Positions 6,617-15,566 of a stretch of 64,000 nt of DNA are shown piece by piece. The stretch's first letter is position 1, and the number at the start of each line of letters is the position of its first letter. The notes below the pieces were generated by a model. The model saw only the letters and a program-made list of their open reading frames with translations, ran no database searches and was not told the origin of the DNA. The position numbers and the translations under genes were made by a program. The DNA is from Acidovorax delafieldii (GTDB lineage: Bacteria > Pseudomonadota > Gammaproteobacteria > Burkholderiales > Burkholderiaceae_C): contig DFQQ01000044.1 of NCBI GenBank assembly GCA_002377855.1, forward strand, positions 28,258 to 92,257, in the 5' to 3' direction.

Positions 6617-8962
6617 TCAGCCCTGCTGGGCGCACCAACGTGCGAACATTTCTGCGTAGGCGTCTTCCACATCGCGCGCAAAGCCCGCTTCGTCCATGAG
6701 CGCCGACGCCTGCATCTGCCCACGCAGGTTGCGGCGTGTCTGGGCCAAGCCAGGCAAGTCGGTGGCCAATGCCACCAGTTTCTCTACATACTCTTGTTCG
6801 CTGCGGGCCACCCACTCGCCTCGGCCTATGGCGCAAAGCATGGAAGCCCCCAGAGTCCCCATACTGGGCGCGCCCGCCAGTGATACGAAGGGCAGCCCCA
6901 TGTACAGGGACTCGATCAACGTAGCGCCAGAGTTTTGCGGAAAGCAATCAAGGGCGATGTCTGTGCGGCGCAGCACGTTCCAAGGAGGACTTTCAAAACC
7001 CATGATGACCCGGTCACGGGAAATGCCCAACGCCTCAAAGCGTTGCAGCCACTGCTCGCGCACCTCCATCTGACTGAAGTTGCCACTGTTGATCTCCAGC
7101 TTGGAGCCGGGGACCCTGTGCAGCAGTTCAACCCACGCGGCGATCACCCGCTCATTGAGACGAACCGCTCGGGTCAGAGAGCAGAATGTGACATAGCCGT
7201 TGTGTAGCGCAGGCAGTTCACTGACCTCACCCACCCCAGGCTTGGGCCTGTAGGCAAACGGCGCACGAGGCAGGCGCCACGGAGTCTCCGAAAAAAGATG
7301 GTCGAAGCCCTCGGGCACGCCTACGGCATCGGTGAGGTAGTAATCAATCGCCGTCAGGCCCGTGGTGTAGCCCGAGTCAAGCCAGTGCAGTGAGACCGGG
7401 GCAGGCTTTCGCGCAAACACCTCCAGTCTGTGCCCTTTCGTCTGCCCCGCTATGTCGATGAGCACATCGATGCGATCGGCCCTGATACGCGCAGCCAGTT
7501 CGTCGTCATCCATTTGGCGGGTGTCGATCCAATGCTCAAACAGCGTACGGTAGTGATCTGTGACCTCGTCTTCCAACTCAAACGGGCCGGAGTATGCGAA
7601 CAACTCCACGCGCTGGTGATCGTGGTTTTCAAGCAAAGGCTCCAGATAAGAGCGGCAAGAATGGTTGCGAAACACCGGGGCCACGTAGCCCACCCGCAGC
7701 CGGCGCGCAGGATTGCGATCATTGCTGTGAGGCCGCCACAAGCGATGATGCGGCTCGCCAAAATACCGATTAAAACGCTGGTAAGCGGCGTATCGCTCCA
7801 GAGGGTCGATCTCTGGAATGCAATTGACCACGAAGAGATAACTGCTCTGGACAGCTTGATCAGCCGGATTCAACTCCAGCGCCCGGTGCAGCGACTGCAA
7901 AGCCTCGGGCAAGCGCCCCTGGTCCTTGAGCAGCATGCCCAGGCCCACATGCGCACGCACCATGTCAGGATCCAACTCCAACGCCTTGCGTGCATAGGTT
8001 TGCGCTTCCGTAAACCGGTGCATTTCACCCAGCAAAAGCCCCAGGTTCAACCACACCTTGGGGTCGTCCTCCCCCGCAGCCAAAGCACTGCGGTATGCGG
8101 CCTCAGCGGCTGGAAGGCGTGCCTGCTGACGCAGCACCATCGCCAAGTTGAACCACGCCTCCTTGAAATCCGGTGCATGACCCACGGCTTGGCGCAGCAG
8201 CACCTCGGCCTGCACCAAATCCCCCAAGACCAAGCGAGCCAAACCCAAATTGCTGAGCAAGTCCACATCCCTGGGGTTGAGCTGCAACGCCTGGTACATC
8301 GGCTCAAGGGCTTGCTTGGTCTGATCCAGCTGCATCAGGGCCGCGCCCAGCGACTTGAAGCCCATGGGACATTGAGGGTATTGACGCGACATCTTGCGCC
8401 CTAGACGCGCCACCTCTTCAAACTTGCCGGCCTCAAACAGGAGACGAATCTCATCGCATTGCTTTGCGGATGCCATGCGCCCTTGGGGCGGCCGGGCGCT
8501 GCGCGCACGGCGAATGGCGGCGTCCGCCAGCCTCTCAGCCATTTCGCCAGCGGCATCGCCCGTCAGCCCGCCACGGCGGGCGTCTTCCAAAATGTCCTCT
8601 GCCAGGGTGTACTCACCGGCTTGCATGAGGGCATCCACCAGACTTACCCAGTACTGGCGATTTCTGGGGTTAGCTTGCAACGCCGCCTGAAAAAAAGGCA
8701 CCGCCGCCAGGAATTGCCCGCAGTCCACCGCAATGGCTCCGAGATTGTGGTTGGCGTCTGCATGGGCGGGCGCAAGCGTCAGCACGGCCCGGTACAACTC
8801 CTCGGCCTGCGCCAAGTTCTTGGACCGATGGCATTCCAGCGCCAACGCCAAGGTCTGCGCCAGCAGTGCCTGCACAGGGTCAGGCACATTACCAACTGCA
8901 TCTCCCGCGGGCGTGTCCCCAGCCGTCGAGGCGGCGACATCAATGTTGTGTATAGCTTGCAT
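6617..8962 (-). CDS. TPR protein with SPINDLY/O-GlcNAc-transferase-like (GT41) glycosyltransferase domain
   Basis: This 781-residue cytoplasmic protein has about eight to nine tetratricopeptide repeats in its first 390 residues (for example NHNLGAIAVDCGQFLAAVPF and WLNLGLLLGEMHRFTEAQTY). The C-terminal half is a GT41-type catalytic region with GYVAPVFRNHSC, an HWLDSGYTTGLTAIDYYLTD segment and the nucleotide-binding FPQNSGATLIESLYMGLPFV. Bacterial relatives glycosylate proteins such as flagellins and adhesins. It is the first gene of the CDP-sugar operon and lies back to back with motA, which favours flagellin as the acceptor (inference). The ATG at 8962 was chosen because the upstream extension to 9106 does not look protein-like. 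No strong ribosome-binding site is visible. Confidence 0.85.
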   Translation of the reverse strand: MQAIHNIDVAASTAGDTPAGDAVGNVPDPVQALLAQTLALALECHRSKNLAQAEELYRAVLTLAPAHADANHNLGAIAVDCGQFLAAVPFFQAALQANPRNRQYWVSLVDALMQAGEYTLAEDILEDARRGGLTGDAAGEMAERLADAAIRRARSARPPQGRMASAKQCDEIRLLFEAGKFEEVARLGRKMSRQYPQCPMGFKSLGAALMQLDQTKQALEPMYQALQLNPRDVDLLSNLGLARLVLGDLVQAEVLLRQAVGHAPDFKEAWFNLAMVLRQQARLPAAEAAYRSALAAGEDDPKVWLNLGLLLGEMHRFTEAQTYARKALELDPDMVRAHVGLGMLLKDQGRLPEALQSLHRALELNPADQAVQSSYLFVVNCIPEIDPLERYAAYQRFNRYFGEPHHRLWRPHSNDRNPARRLRVGYVAPVFRNHSCRSYLEPLLENHDHQRVELFAYSGPFELEDEVTDHYRTLFEHWIDTRQMDDDELAARIRADRIDVLIDIAGQTKGHRLEVFARKPAPVSLHWLDSGYTTGLTAIDYYLTDAVGVPEGFDHLFSETPWRLPRAPFAYRPKPGVGEVSELPALHNGYVTFCSLTRAVRLNERVIAAWVELLHRVPGSKLEINSGNFSQMEVREQWLQRFEALGISRDRVIMGFESPPWNVLRRTDIALDCFPQNSGATLIESLYMGLPFVSLAGAPSMGTLGASMLCAIGRGEWVARSEQEYVEKLVALATDLPGLAQTRRNLRGQMQASALMDEAGFARDVEDAYAEMFARWCAQQG

Positions 8963-9330
8963 CTGTCTGAGTACTCGGGTATTCAAAACCAGCACCGAAA
9001 GCAGCCCGCACGAACACCGTGGGGGTAGCGCGACAGCGCGATGAGGGTGAGCATAAACACTGCCCACCAGTGGTAAAGGCAGAAAAAGCAGACAAAACGG
9101 CAGCACCTAGACAACCCAAACCCAGCAAACGGCATAAGGCACCTACCGCGATGCGACCTAAAAACCACATCCGGCCAGCAAGTCCGGAAAGAGACCGGTG
9201 CTTTGCCGCTTGCTTGCTCGTTAGGTTCGCGCACAATCAGATACAGTGATTTGACGCTGGGAAATTGACACCGGCGACCGAATCCATTCAACAGAAGGCA
9301 GGCTCACGCCAGCACAACCACCGAATCAGC
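8963..9330. promoter_or_regulatory. Divergent intergenic region between the glycosylation operon and motA
   Basis: This 368-base stretch separates two divergent operons and should hold both promoters. I could not find a convincing sigma-28 element (TAAA-N15-GCCGATAA) or a strong sigma-70 promoter. A weak TTGCTT-N17-ACAATC pair is present upstream of motA. No conserved small ORF is evident. Confidence 0.4.
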
Positions 9331-10191
9331 ATGTTTGTCATCATTGGCTACGTCGTCAGCATGGTCTGTATCTTCGGCGTGTACATTGTTCACGGCGGGA
9401 ACATACAGGTCATCCTGAAAGCCCTCCCCTTTGAGATGATCACCATCGGGGGCAGCGCGCTGGGTGCGTTTGTGGTCAACAACCAGCCCAAGGTTCTCAA
9501 GGCCACGCTCAAGGCGATTCCCCAGGCACTCAAGGGCAGCAAGTACACCAAGGCACGCTACATGGAGTTGCTGGCGATGCTGTACGACATTCTTCAAAAG
9601 GCTCGTAAAGAGGGCTTGATGGCCATCGAAAAGGATGTCGAGGCCCCTCACGAGTCCGAGATTTTCAAGAAGTATCCCGTGGTGGGCAACGACCACCATG
9701 TGATCGAATTCACGACCGACTATCTGCGCATGATGGTGTCGGGCAATCTCAATTCGCATGAGATCGAAGCGCTCATGGACGCGGAAATTGACACCCACCA
9801 CCAGGAGGCGCACGCGCCAGTCGCCGCCATTGCGCGTCTGGCAGGCGCTCTGCCAGCCTTCGGCATTGTGGCGGCGGTGCTGGGCGTGGTGAACACCATG
9901 GGTTCGGTGGGGCAGCCACCTTCGGTGCTGGGCGGCATGATTGCGTCGGCGTTGGTGGGTACGTTCCTGGGTATTTTGCTGGCCTACGGCTTCGTGGAGC
10001 CCCTGGGAGGCCTGCTGGAGCAGAAAACCGAGGATGCGGCCAAAGAGTTCCAATGCATCAAATCCACCCTGTTGGCCAGCATGCAGGGCTACAACCCCGC
10101 AACGGCCATCGAGTTTGGTCGCAAAGTGCTGTTCTCTACGGATCGCCCCACGTTCACGGAACTGGAAGGTCACGTGAAGGGCAAGAAGTAA
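9331..10191 (+). CDS. motA: Flagellar motor stator protein MotA
   Basis: This 286-residue inner-membrane protein forms the proton channel of the flagellar stator with MotB. Two N-terminal membrane helices (MFVIIGYVVSMVCIFGVYIV and the region near residues 35-50) are followed by a large cytoplasmic loop. That loop holds the charged residues that contact FliG (KARKEGLMAIEKD region). Two more helices follow, one with the conserved proline in RLAGALPAFGIVAAVLGVV. The start ATG at 9331 matches the usual MotA N-terminus, so an in-frame extension to 9265 was rejected. motB follows after 12 bases. Confidence 0.96.
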   Translation: MFVIIGYVVSMVCIFGVYIVHGGNIQVILKALPFEMITIGGSALGAFVVNNQPKVLKATLKAIPQALKGSKYTKARYMELLAMLYDILQKARKEGLMAIEKDVEAPHESEIFKKYPVVGNDHHVIEFTTDYLRMMVSGNLNSHEIEALMDAEIDTHHQEAHAPVAAIARLAGALPAFGIVAAVLGVVNTMGSVGQPPSVLGGMIASALVGTFLGILLAYGFVEPLGGLLEQKTEDAAKEFQCIKSTLLASMQGYNPATAIEFGRKVLFSTDRPTFTELEGHVKGKK

Positions 10192-10203
10192 CCGGACCGC
10201 ACC

Positions 10204-11136
10204 GTGGCAGAAAAGAAGCTCCAACCGATCATCATCAAACGCGTCAAGAAGGGCGGTCATGCCGTTCATGGCGGTGCGTGGAAGATTGCCTACGCCGACT
10301 TTGTCACGGCCATGATGGCGTTTTTTCTGCTCATGTGGCTTCTCGGCTCTACAGCCAAGGGGGAGTTGCAGGGTATTTCTGACTACTTCAGCTCGCCCCT
10401 GAAGGTGGCGATGACAGGAGGGGATGGCGCGGGCAACAGTTCCAGCGTGATCCCCGGCGGGGGAAACGACCTCTCAAAGGTACACGGCCAAGTGCGGCGG
10501 TCTGATGCAGATACGGAAAAAGCTCGGCGCCAGAGCATTGACACTGCCAAGGCGGAGCGTGCCAAGCAAGACGCGCTGCGCATCAAGACCTTGGAGGCCA
10601 AGATCGACGCACTGATCACCGAAAACCCGCGCTTGAACGAATACAAGTCGCAGATCCGTATTGACGTGACCCCGGATGGTCTGCAGATCCAGATCGTCGA
10701 CGACCAAAACCGCCCCATGTTCGACAGTGGCAGCGCCATGGTCAAACCCTACATGCGCGACATCCTGCGAGAAATAGGTGCAGCCCTGAACGGCGTGGAA
10801 AACAGGGTGAGCCTTGCAGGCCACACCGACGCGGTGCCTTACGGCAACAGCGACCGGGGTTACAGCAACTGGGAGCTGTCTTCAGACCGGGCCAACGCCT
10901 CGCGGCGTGAACTGGTGGCCGCTGGCATGCCCGACGCAAAACTGGGCCGGGTGGTGGGTTTGGCCGCCAGCGATCTGCTAGAACCGAACAATCCCCGATC
11001 GGCAGCCAACCGTCGCATTACCATCACGGTATTAACCCGTGAGGCCGAAGAAAGACTCATGGGGAAAGGGATTCCCACCGTAACATCGACAGAACTGACG
11101 ATGGAAAAGCAGGAAAATCCCGACGAGGGCAGGTAG
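10204..11136 (+). CDS. motB: Flagellar motor stator protein MotB
   Basis: The 310-residue protein anchors the stator to peptidoglycan. After a short basic N-terminus it has the plug and single membrane helix AYADFVTAMMAFFLLMWLLG. Asp32 within it is the proton-binding residue, at the same position as in E. coli MotB. The C-terminal OmpA-like domain contains FDSGSAMVKPYM, VSLAGHTDAVPYG and NWELSSDRANASRREL, which bind peptidoglycan. It starts with GTG at 10204 and the ribosome-binding site is weak, so coupling to motA translation is likely. Confidence 0.96.
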   Translation: MAEKKLQPIIIKRVKKGGHAVHGGAWKIAYADFVTAMMAFFLLMWLLGSTAKGELQGISDYFSSPLKVAMTGGDGAGNSSSVIPGGGNDLSKVHGQVRRSDADTEKARRQSIDTAKAERAKQDALRIKTLEAKIDALITENPRLNEYKSQIRIDVTPDGLQIQIVDDQNRPMFDSGSAMVKPYMRDILREIGAALNGVENRVSLAGHTDAVPYGNSDRGYSNWELSSDRANASRRELVAAGMPDAKLGRVVGLAASDLLEPNNPRSAANRRITITVLTREAEERLMGKGIPTVTSTELTMEKQENPDEGR

Positions 11137-11205
11137 AAGTTACGCCTTGTCACAAAACCTGCCACACTTGACAATATCAGCCATTTTCGACCGAAAGGGT
11201 CCCAC

Positions 11206-11592
11206 GTGACCACAGCCCTTCGTTTTCTTATCGTTGACGACTTCTCCACCATGCGCCGCATCGTCCGCAACCTGCTCAAGGAAAGCGGTTTTGCAGATGC
11301 CGATGAGGCGGAAGATGGCGTCGCTGCGCTCAACAAGCTGCGCAATGGCAAATTTGATTTCGTTGTTACCGACATCAACATGCCGAACATGAACGGCTTT
11401 CAGTTGCTGGCCGAAATCAAGAAGGACGACAAGCTCAAACACCTGCCGGTATTGATGGTGACTGCCGAAGCGCGCAAGGAAGACATCGTCGCGGCAGCCC
11501 AAGGGGGCGCTGCCGGGTACATCGTCAAGCCATTTACCAAAGCCACTCTGGAAGAAAAAGTTCTGCTGATTCTCAAGAAAATGGGACTGTGA
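11206..11592 (+). CDS. cheY: Chemotaxis response regulator CheY
   Basis: This 128-residue single-domain receiver switches flagellar rotation when phosphorylated. The acidic pair Asp11-Asp12 (IVDDFSTMRRI), the phospho-acceptor Asp56 (VVTDINMPNMNGF), the switch Thr in LMVTAEA and the conserved Lys in YIVKPFT are all present. It starts with GTG at 11206. The kinase CheA and the receptors are not in this window, so cheYZ are separated from the rest of the chemotaxis genes or those lie outside. A TTGACA lies at 11168 but no good -10 follows it. Confidence 0.96.
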   Translation: MTTALRFLIVDDFSTMRRIVRNLLKESGFADADEAEDGVAALNKLRNGKFDFVVTDINMPNMNGFQLLAEIKKDDKLKHLPVLMVTAEARKEDIVAAAQGGAAGYIVKPFTKATLEEKVLLILKKMGL

Positions 11593-11596
11593 CGCC

Positions 11597-12220
11597 ATGG
11601 ACACGCCAGAAATTACCCCCGCAGAGCCGGCTGCGGACGTCCATCAGAAGATTGGACTGCTGACCCGGCAGCTCCACGATTCTCTGAACGAATTGGGCTT
11701 TGCGGAGAAGCTGCGCGGCTCCATGGGTGAGTTGCCCGATGCCCAAAGTCGCTTGTCCTACATCGCGCGACTGACCGGAGAGGCTGCCGAGAAAGTGCTC
11801 AGCCGGGTGGAGCTGGCCAAAGCACAGCACGATTTCATTGCCGCCGAAACGCGCCGCGTGGTGGATTCGTTGGTCAAAGACCCAGTGGCAGCCGTGGCCA
11901 AAGGTGAAATCTTCAACTTTCTGACCGACGTTGAGCGCGTCACGAAAGAAGCAGATGCCCACTTGACTGAAATCATGATGGCCCAGGACTTCCACGACCT
12001 TACCGGGCAGGTGATTGCCAGGGTAGTGAACTTGGCCGGCACCATTGAAGATCAACTCGTGCAGCTTCTCATCCAGACGGCCCCTGCCCATGCACAGGTG
12101 CAAGTGGCGCCGCCAGAAGCTCCTCGCCTCCAAGGCCCGGTGGTTGACCCGGCCAACACACCCGATGTCGTCACGGATCAATCCCAGGTGGACGATCTGC
12201 TCGCCAGTTTGGGATTCTGA
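11597..12220 (+). CDS. cheZ: Protein phosphatase CheZ
   Basis: The 207-residue, mostly helical protein dephosphorylates CheY-P. The catalytic segment MMAQDFHDLTGQVIARV carries the acidic residue and the catalytic Gln of the family. The extreme C-terminus DDLLASLGF is the CheY-binding tail after a flexible Pro/Val-rich linker. It follows cheY by four bases and is followed by a rho-independent terminator, so the motAB-cheYZ unit appears to end here. Confidence 0.94.
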   Translation: MDTPEITPAEPAADVHQKIGLLTRQLHDSLNELGFAEKLRGSMGELPDAQSRLSYIARLTGEAAEKVLSRVELAKAQHDFIAAETRRVVDSLVKDPVAAVAKGEIFNFLTDVERVTKEADAHLTEIMMAQDFHDLTGQVIARVVNLAGTIEDQLVQLLIQTAPAHAQVQVAPPEAPRLQGPVVDPANTPDVVTDQSQVDDLLASLGF

Positions 12221-12250
12221 TCCAAACCGTGTTTTGCGATGCTTGAATAA

Positions 12251-12271
12251 GGGGCCCCAGCGGCCCCTTTT
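12251..12271 (+). terminator. Rho-independent terminator after cheZ
   Basis: GGGGCC (12251-12256) pairs with GGCCCC (12262-12267) around a five-base loop and is followed directly by TTTT. It lies 30 bases past the cheZ stop and separates the mot/che unit from flhB. Confidence 0.85.
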
Positions 12272-12330
12272 CAGCCTTTAGATTTCCGAGCTGCTCACGA
12301 CAATGGCATGACCCCAGCCGTCATGCCATC

Positions 12331-13485
12331 ATGGACTCCAGCCAAGACAAAGAACTACCCGCCACCGAGCGCAAGCTGCAAAAAGCGCGCGAAGACGGCC
12401 AAGGTGCGCGCTCCCGCGATTTGTCACACTTGGCCATCCTGGGTGCAGGGGCGGGCAGCCTTCTGGTGTTGGCCCCCATGCTCATGGAGCACCTGCAAAA
12501 GGCACTGAGCCAGCAACTCGTGTTTGACTCCCGCGTGGTCATGACTCCCTGGAGCATGCTGGAGCGCATGCAGTCGGTGGTGATGGTCGGGCTGGTCGCC
12601 AGCGTGGTGTTTGCCGTGCTCACCAGTGCCGCTGCAGTCATCAGCGCCATTGGCGCGGGGGGCTGGATCTTCAGCGCCAAGCCCATCACCCCCCAGTTCA
12701 GCCGCCTCAACCCGCTCACTGGGTTCACGAATCTGTTTTCCAAACAGCAGCTGGTCAACGTGGCGAAGATGGTGTTCATGACCTCCGTGCTGTCGTTTGT
12801 GGCGTGGAAGTACATGGGCAACAGCATTGAGAGCATTGCAATGCTGGTGGCGCAACCGTCGCCCAGCGCCATTCGCTTCATGGCCGAGTGGCTCACCACC
12901 GGGGTGAGCATGCTGCTGCTCGTGGTTTTTCTCGCCGCGCTGGTCGACATTCCGCTGCAAGCCTTCTTTTTCAAGTCCGGCCTGAAGATGTCCCACGAGG
13001 AAATCAAGCAGGAACACAAGGAATCGGAAGGCGACCCACATACCAAGGGGCGCATTCGCCAGAAGCAGCGTGAAATGGCCGATGGCGCCAGCGTCAGCGC
13101 AGTGCCCAAGGCCGACTTCGTTGTGATGAACCCCACCCACTACGCCGTGGCGCTGAAATACGACGAGGCCACCATGTCGGCGCCCCAGGTGATCTCTCGG
13201 GGCACCGACTTGGTAGCCATGCGCATCCGCGACCTGGCCAAGGGCCACGACATCCCGGTGCTGCAATCTCCCATGCTGGCGCGTGCGCTGTATGCGCACG
13301 CTGAGCTGGACCAGCCCATTCCTGCCACGCTGTACACCGCGGTGGCCCAGGTTCTCGCCTACGTGTACCGGCTCAAGGCTGCCATGCGCGGCCAGGGGCG
13401 CATGCCCGGCGAGCTGGTCGAGCCCTACGTTCCTCCTGAGCTGGATCCCCTGAACAAGCTCTCTGCCAAAGGCGCTGCTGTATGA
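12331..13485 (+). CDS. flhB: Flagellar type III export protein FlhB
   Basis: The 384-residue inner-membrane protein switches substrate specificity of the flagellar export gate. Four hydrophobic segments in the first 215 residues are followed by a cytoplasmic domain. This domain carries the autocleavage motif Asn267-Pro268-Thr269-His270 (VVMNPTHYAVALKY). The N-terminus (ERKLQKAREDGQGARSRDLS) is typical of FlhB. The gene ends in an ATGA overlap with flhA. The upstream stretch from the cheZ terminator is short, so a promoter in 12272-12330 is needed, but I cannot define one. Confidence 0.96.
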   Translation: MDSSQDKELPATERKLQKAREDGQGARSRDLSHLAILGAGAGSLLVLAPMLMEHLQKALSQQLVFDSRVVMTPWSMLERMQSVVMVGLVASVVFAVLTSAAAVISAIGAGGWIFSAKPITPQFSRLNPLTGFTNLFSKQQLVNVAKMVFMTSVLSFVAWKYMGNSIESIAMLVAQPSPSAIRFMAEWLTTGVSMLLLVVFLAALVDIPLQAFFFKSGLKMSHEEIKQEHKESEGDPHTKGRIRQKQREMADGASVSAVPKADFVVMNPTHYAVALKYDEATMSAPQVISRGTDLVAMRIRDLAKGHDIPVLQSPMLARALYAHAELDQPIPATLYTAVAQVLAYVYRLKAAMRGQGRMPGELVEPYVPPELDPLNKLSAKGAAV

Positions 13486-15566
13486 ACACCTCTGTCAATT
13501 CCCTGAGGCTGTGGGCAGGCAAGAACACATCGGTCTTGCAAGGCATGTCAGCACCCTTGCTGGTGGTGGCCATTCTGGCGCTGATGGTGCTGCCCATCCC
13601 CGCTTGGCTGCTGGACACCTTCTTCACACTCAACATCGCCGTAGCGCTGATGGTGATGATGGTTGCGGCCTACATGATCCGGCCGCTGGACTTCGCGGCC
13701 TTCCCATCGGTGCTGCTGCTGACCACGCTGATGCGCCTGTCACTGAACGTAGCGTCTACCCGCGTGGTGCTGCTGGAAGGCCACACCGGTCCAGGGGCGG
13801 CGGGCGCCGTGATTGAGGCCTTCGGCCACTTTCTGATTGGCGGCAACTTTGCCGTGGGTCTGATCGTGTTTGCCATTCTGGTGGTCATCAACTTCATTGT
13901 GGTGACCAAGGGTGCCGAGCGTATTGCCGAGGTGTCTGCCCGCTTCACCCTGGACGCCATGCCCGGCAAGCAGATGGCCGTGGACGCCGACTTGAACGCG
14001 GGTCTGATCGACGAGAAAGAAGCCAAACGCCGCCGTGCCGAAGTGGGCGAAGAAGCCAACTTCTTCGGCTCCATGGACGGTGCGTCGAAGTTTGTGCGGG
14101 GCGACGCTGTCGCCGGCATTCTCATTTTGCTGATCAACATCGTGGGCGGCTTCACGATCGGCATTCTTCAGCATGACCTGACGGCCAAGCAGGCCGCCGA
14201 CAGCTACATCCTGCTGGCCATCGGTGATGCCCTGGTGGCACAGATCCCCGGGCTGCTGATCTCGGTGGCCGCGGCCATGGTGGTCTCGCGCGTGGGCAAA
14301 GAGCAGGACATGGGCCGCCAGATCGTGCAGCAGCTGTTCATGTCGCCCCGGGTGCTCAGCGTTACAGCAGGCATCCTCATCATGCTGGGGCTCATCCCCG
14401 GCATGCCTCACGTGGTCTTTTTGGTGATTGGCGCGGGACTGGGTTATTGGTCGTGGGTGCTGTACCAGCGCCAGAACGCCCCTGTCGAGCCCGAAGCCCC
14501 TCCTGCCCCCGCCACCACCGATGGCGAAGCCACCTGGGACGACCTGCAGCCCATCGACCTGCTGGGCCTTGAGTTGGGCTACCGCCTGATTTCACTGGTA
14601 GACAAGAACCGCCAGGGCGACCTGCTCACGCGCATCAAGGGCGTGCGCCGCAAGTTCGCACAAGAGGTGGGGTTCCTGCCTCCTGCCGTGCACGTGCGCG
14701 ACAACCTCGAACTCAAGCCCAGTGCCTACCGCATTACGCTGCGCGGCGTGGTGGTGGGCGAAGGTGAAGCCTTCCCCGGCATGTTCCTGGCCATCAACCC
14801 TGGCGGCATCACCACGCCCCTCATCGGCACCCCCACCACCGACCCTGCGTTTGGCCTGCCCGCGCACTGGATTGACGACCGGCAAAAGGAAGCGGCACAA
14901 ATGGCGGGTTTTACAGTCGTTGATTCCGAAACCGTGATGGCGACGCATTTGTCACACTTGATGCAAGTCCAGGCAGCCAAGCTCCTCAGTCGCACCGAAA
15001 CCCAGCAACTGGTGGAGCATGTGGCCAAGCTGGCCCCCAAGCTCATCGAAGAAGTGGTTCCAAAAATGGTCTCGATCGCAACGTTCCAGAAAGTCCTCCA
15101 GCTGCTGCTGGAAGAGTCTGTGCACATCCGCGACATCCGCACCATCATCGAAACCCTCGCAGAGCATGCTGGCGCCGTGGCCGACCCGGTGGAACTGGCG
15201 CGGCGCGTGCGCATTGCCCTGTCGCCCGCCATCGTCCAGCAGATTTATGGCCCCACCCGCGAACTCAACGTCATTGCCATCGAGCCGGGGTTGGAGCGCC
15301 TGCTGGTGCAGGCCTTGGGCAACGCGGCCGGCCCTGCACTGGACCCCGGTGTCGCCGACATCCTGACCCAGAAGGCCGCCGAAGTGGCCTTGAAGCAGGA
15401 AGAGATGGGCTTGCCTGCCTGCCTGCTCGTGCCTGACCAGATCCGCAATGCCATCTCCCGCCTGGTGCGCCGTGTTGCGCCCCGCCTGCAGGTGCTTGCG
15501 CACAGTGAAATTCCAGAGACCCACACCATCCGTATTGGGCCCATCCTCAAAGGTGCATCAGCATGA
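13482..15566 (+). CDS. flhA: Flagellar export gate protein FlhA
   Basis: This 694-residue protein is the largest export-gate component. Its N-terminal half has about eight membrane helices and includes the FHIPEP-family-like segment RPLDFAAFPSVLLLTTLMRLSLN and the cytoplasmic loop KGAERIAEVSARFTLDAMPG. The C-terminal half is the soluble chaperone- and substrate-docking domain. It overlaps flhB by four bases at its start and flhF by four bases at its end, which suggests tightly coupled translation of the export and placement genes. Confidence 0.96.
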   Translation: MNTSVNSLRLWAGKNTSVLQGMSAPLLVVAILALMVLPIPAWLLDTFFTLNIAVALMVMMVAAYMIRPLDFAAFPSVLLLTTLMRLSLNVASTRVVLLEGHTGPGAAGAVIEAFGHFLIGGNFAVGLIVFAILVVINFIVVTKGAERIAEVSARFTLDAMPGKQMAVDADLNAGLIDEKEAKRRRAEVGEEANFFGSMDGASKFVRGDAVAGILILLINIVGGFTIGILQHDLTAKQAADSYILLAIGDALVAQIPGLLISVAAAMVVSRVGKEQDMGRQIVQQLFMSPRVLSVTAGILIMLGLIPGMPHVVFLVIGAGLGYWSWVLYQRQNAPVEPEAPPAPATTDGEATWDDLQPIDLLGLELGYRLISLVDKNRQGDLLTRIKGVRRKFAQEVGFLPPAVHVRDNLELKPSAYRITLRGVVVGEGEAFPGMFLAINPGGITTPLIGTPTTDPAFGLPAHWIDDRQKEAAQMAGFTVVDSETVMATHLSHLMQVQAAKLLSRTETQQLVEHVAKLAPKLIEEVVPKMVSIATFQKVLQLLLEESVHIRDIRTIIETLAEHAGAVADPVELARRVRIALSPAIVQQIYGPTRELNVIAIEPGLERLLVQALGNAAGPALDPGVADILTQKAAEVALKQEEMGLPACLLVPDQIRNAISRLVRRVAPRLQVLAHSEIPETHTIRIGPILKGASA

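Noticed and set aside
9060..9110. TAAAGGCA as a sigma-28 -35 upstream of motA
   Set aside because: The -10 position 11 bases on reads CAAAACGG, which does not match the consensus.
11168..11173. TTGACA as the -35 of a cheY promoter
   Set aside because: No acceptable -10 follows at 16-18 bases, and cheY can be read from the motA promoter.
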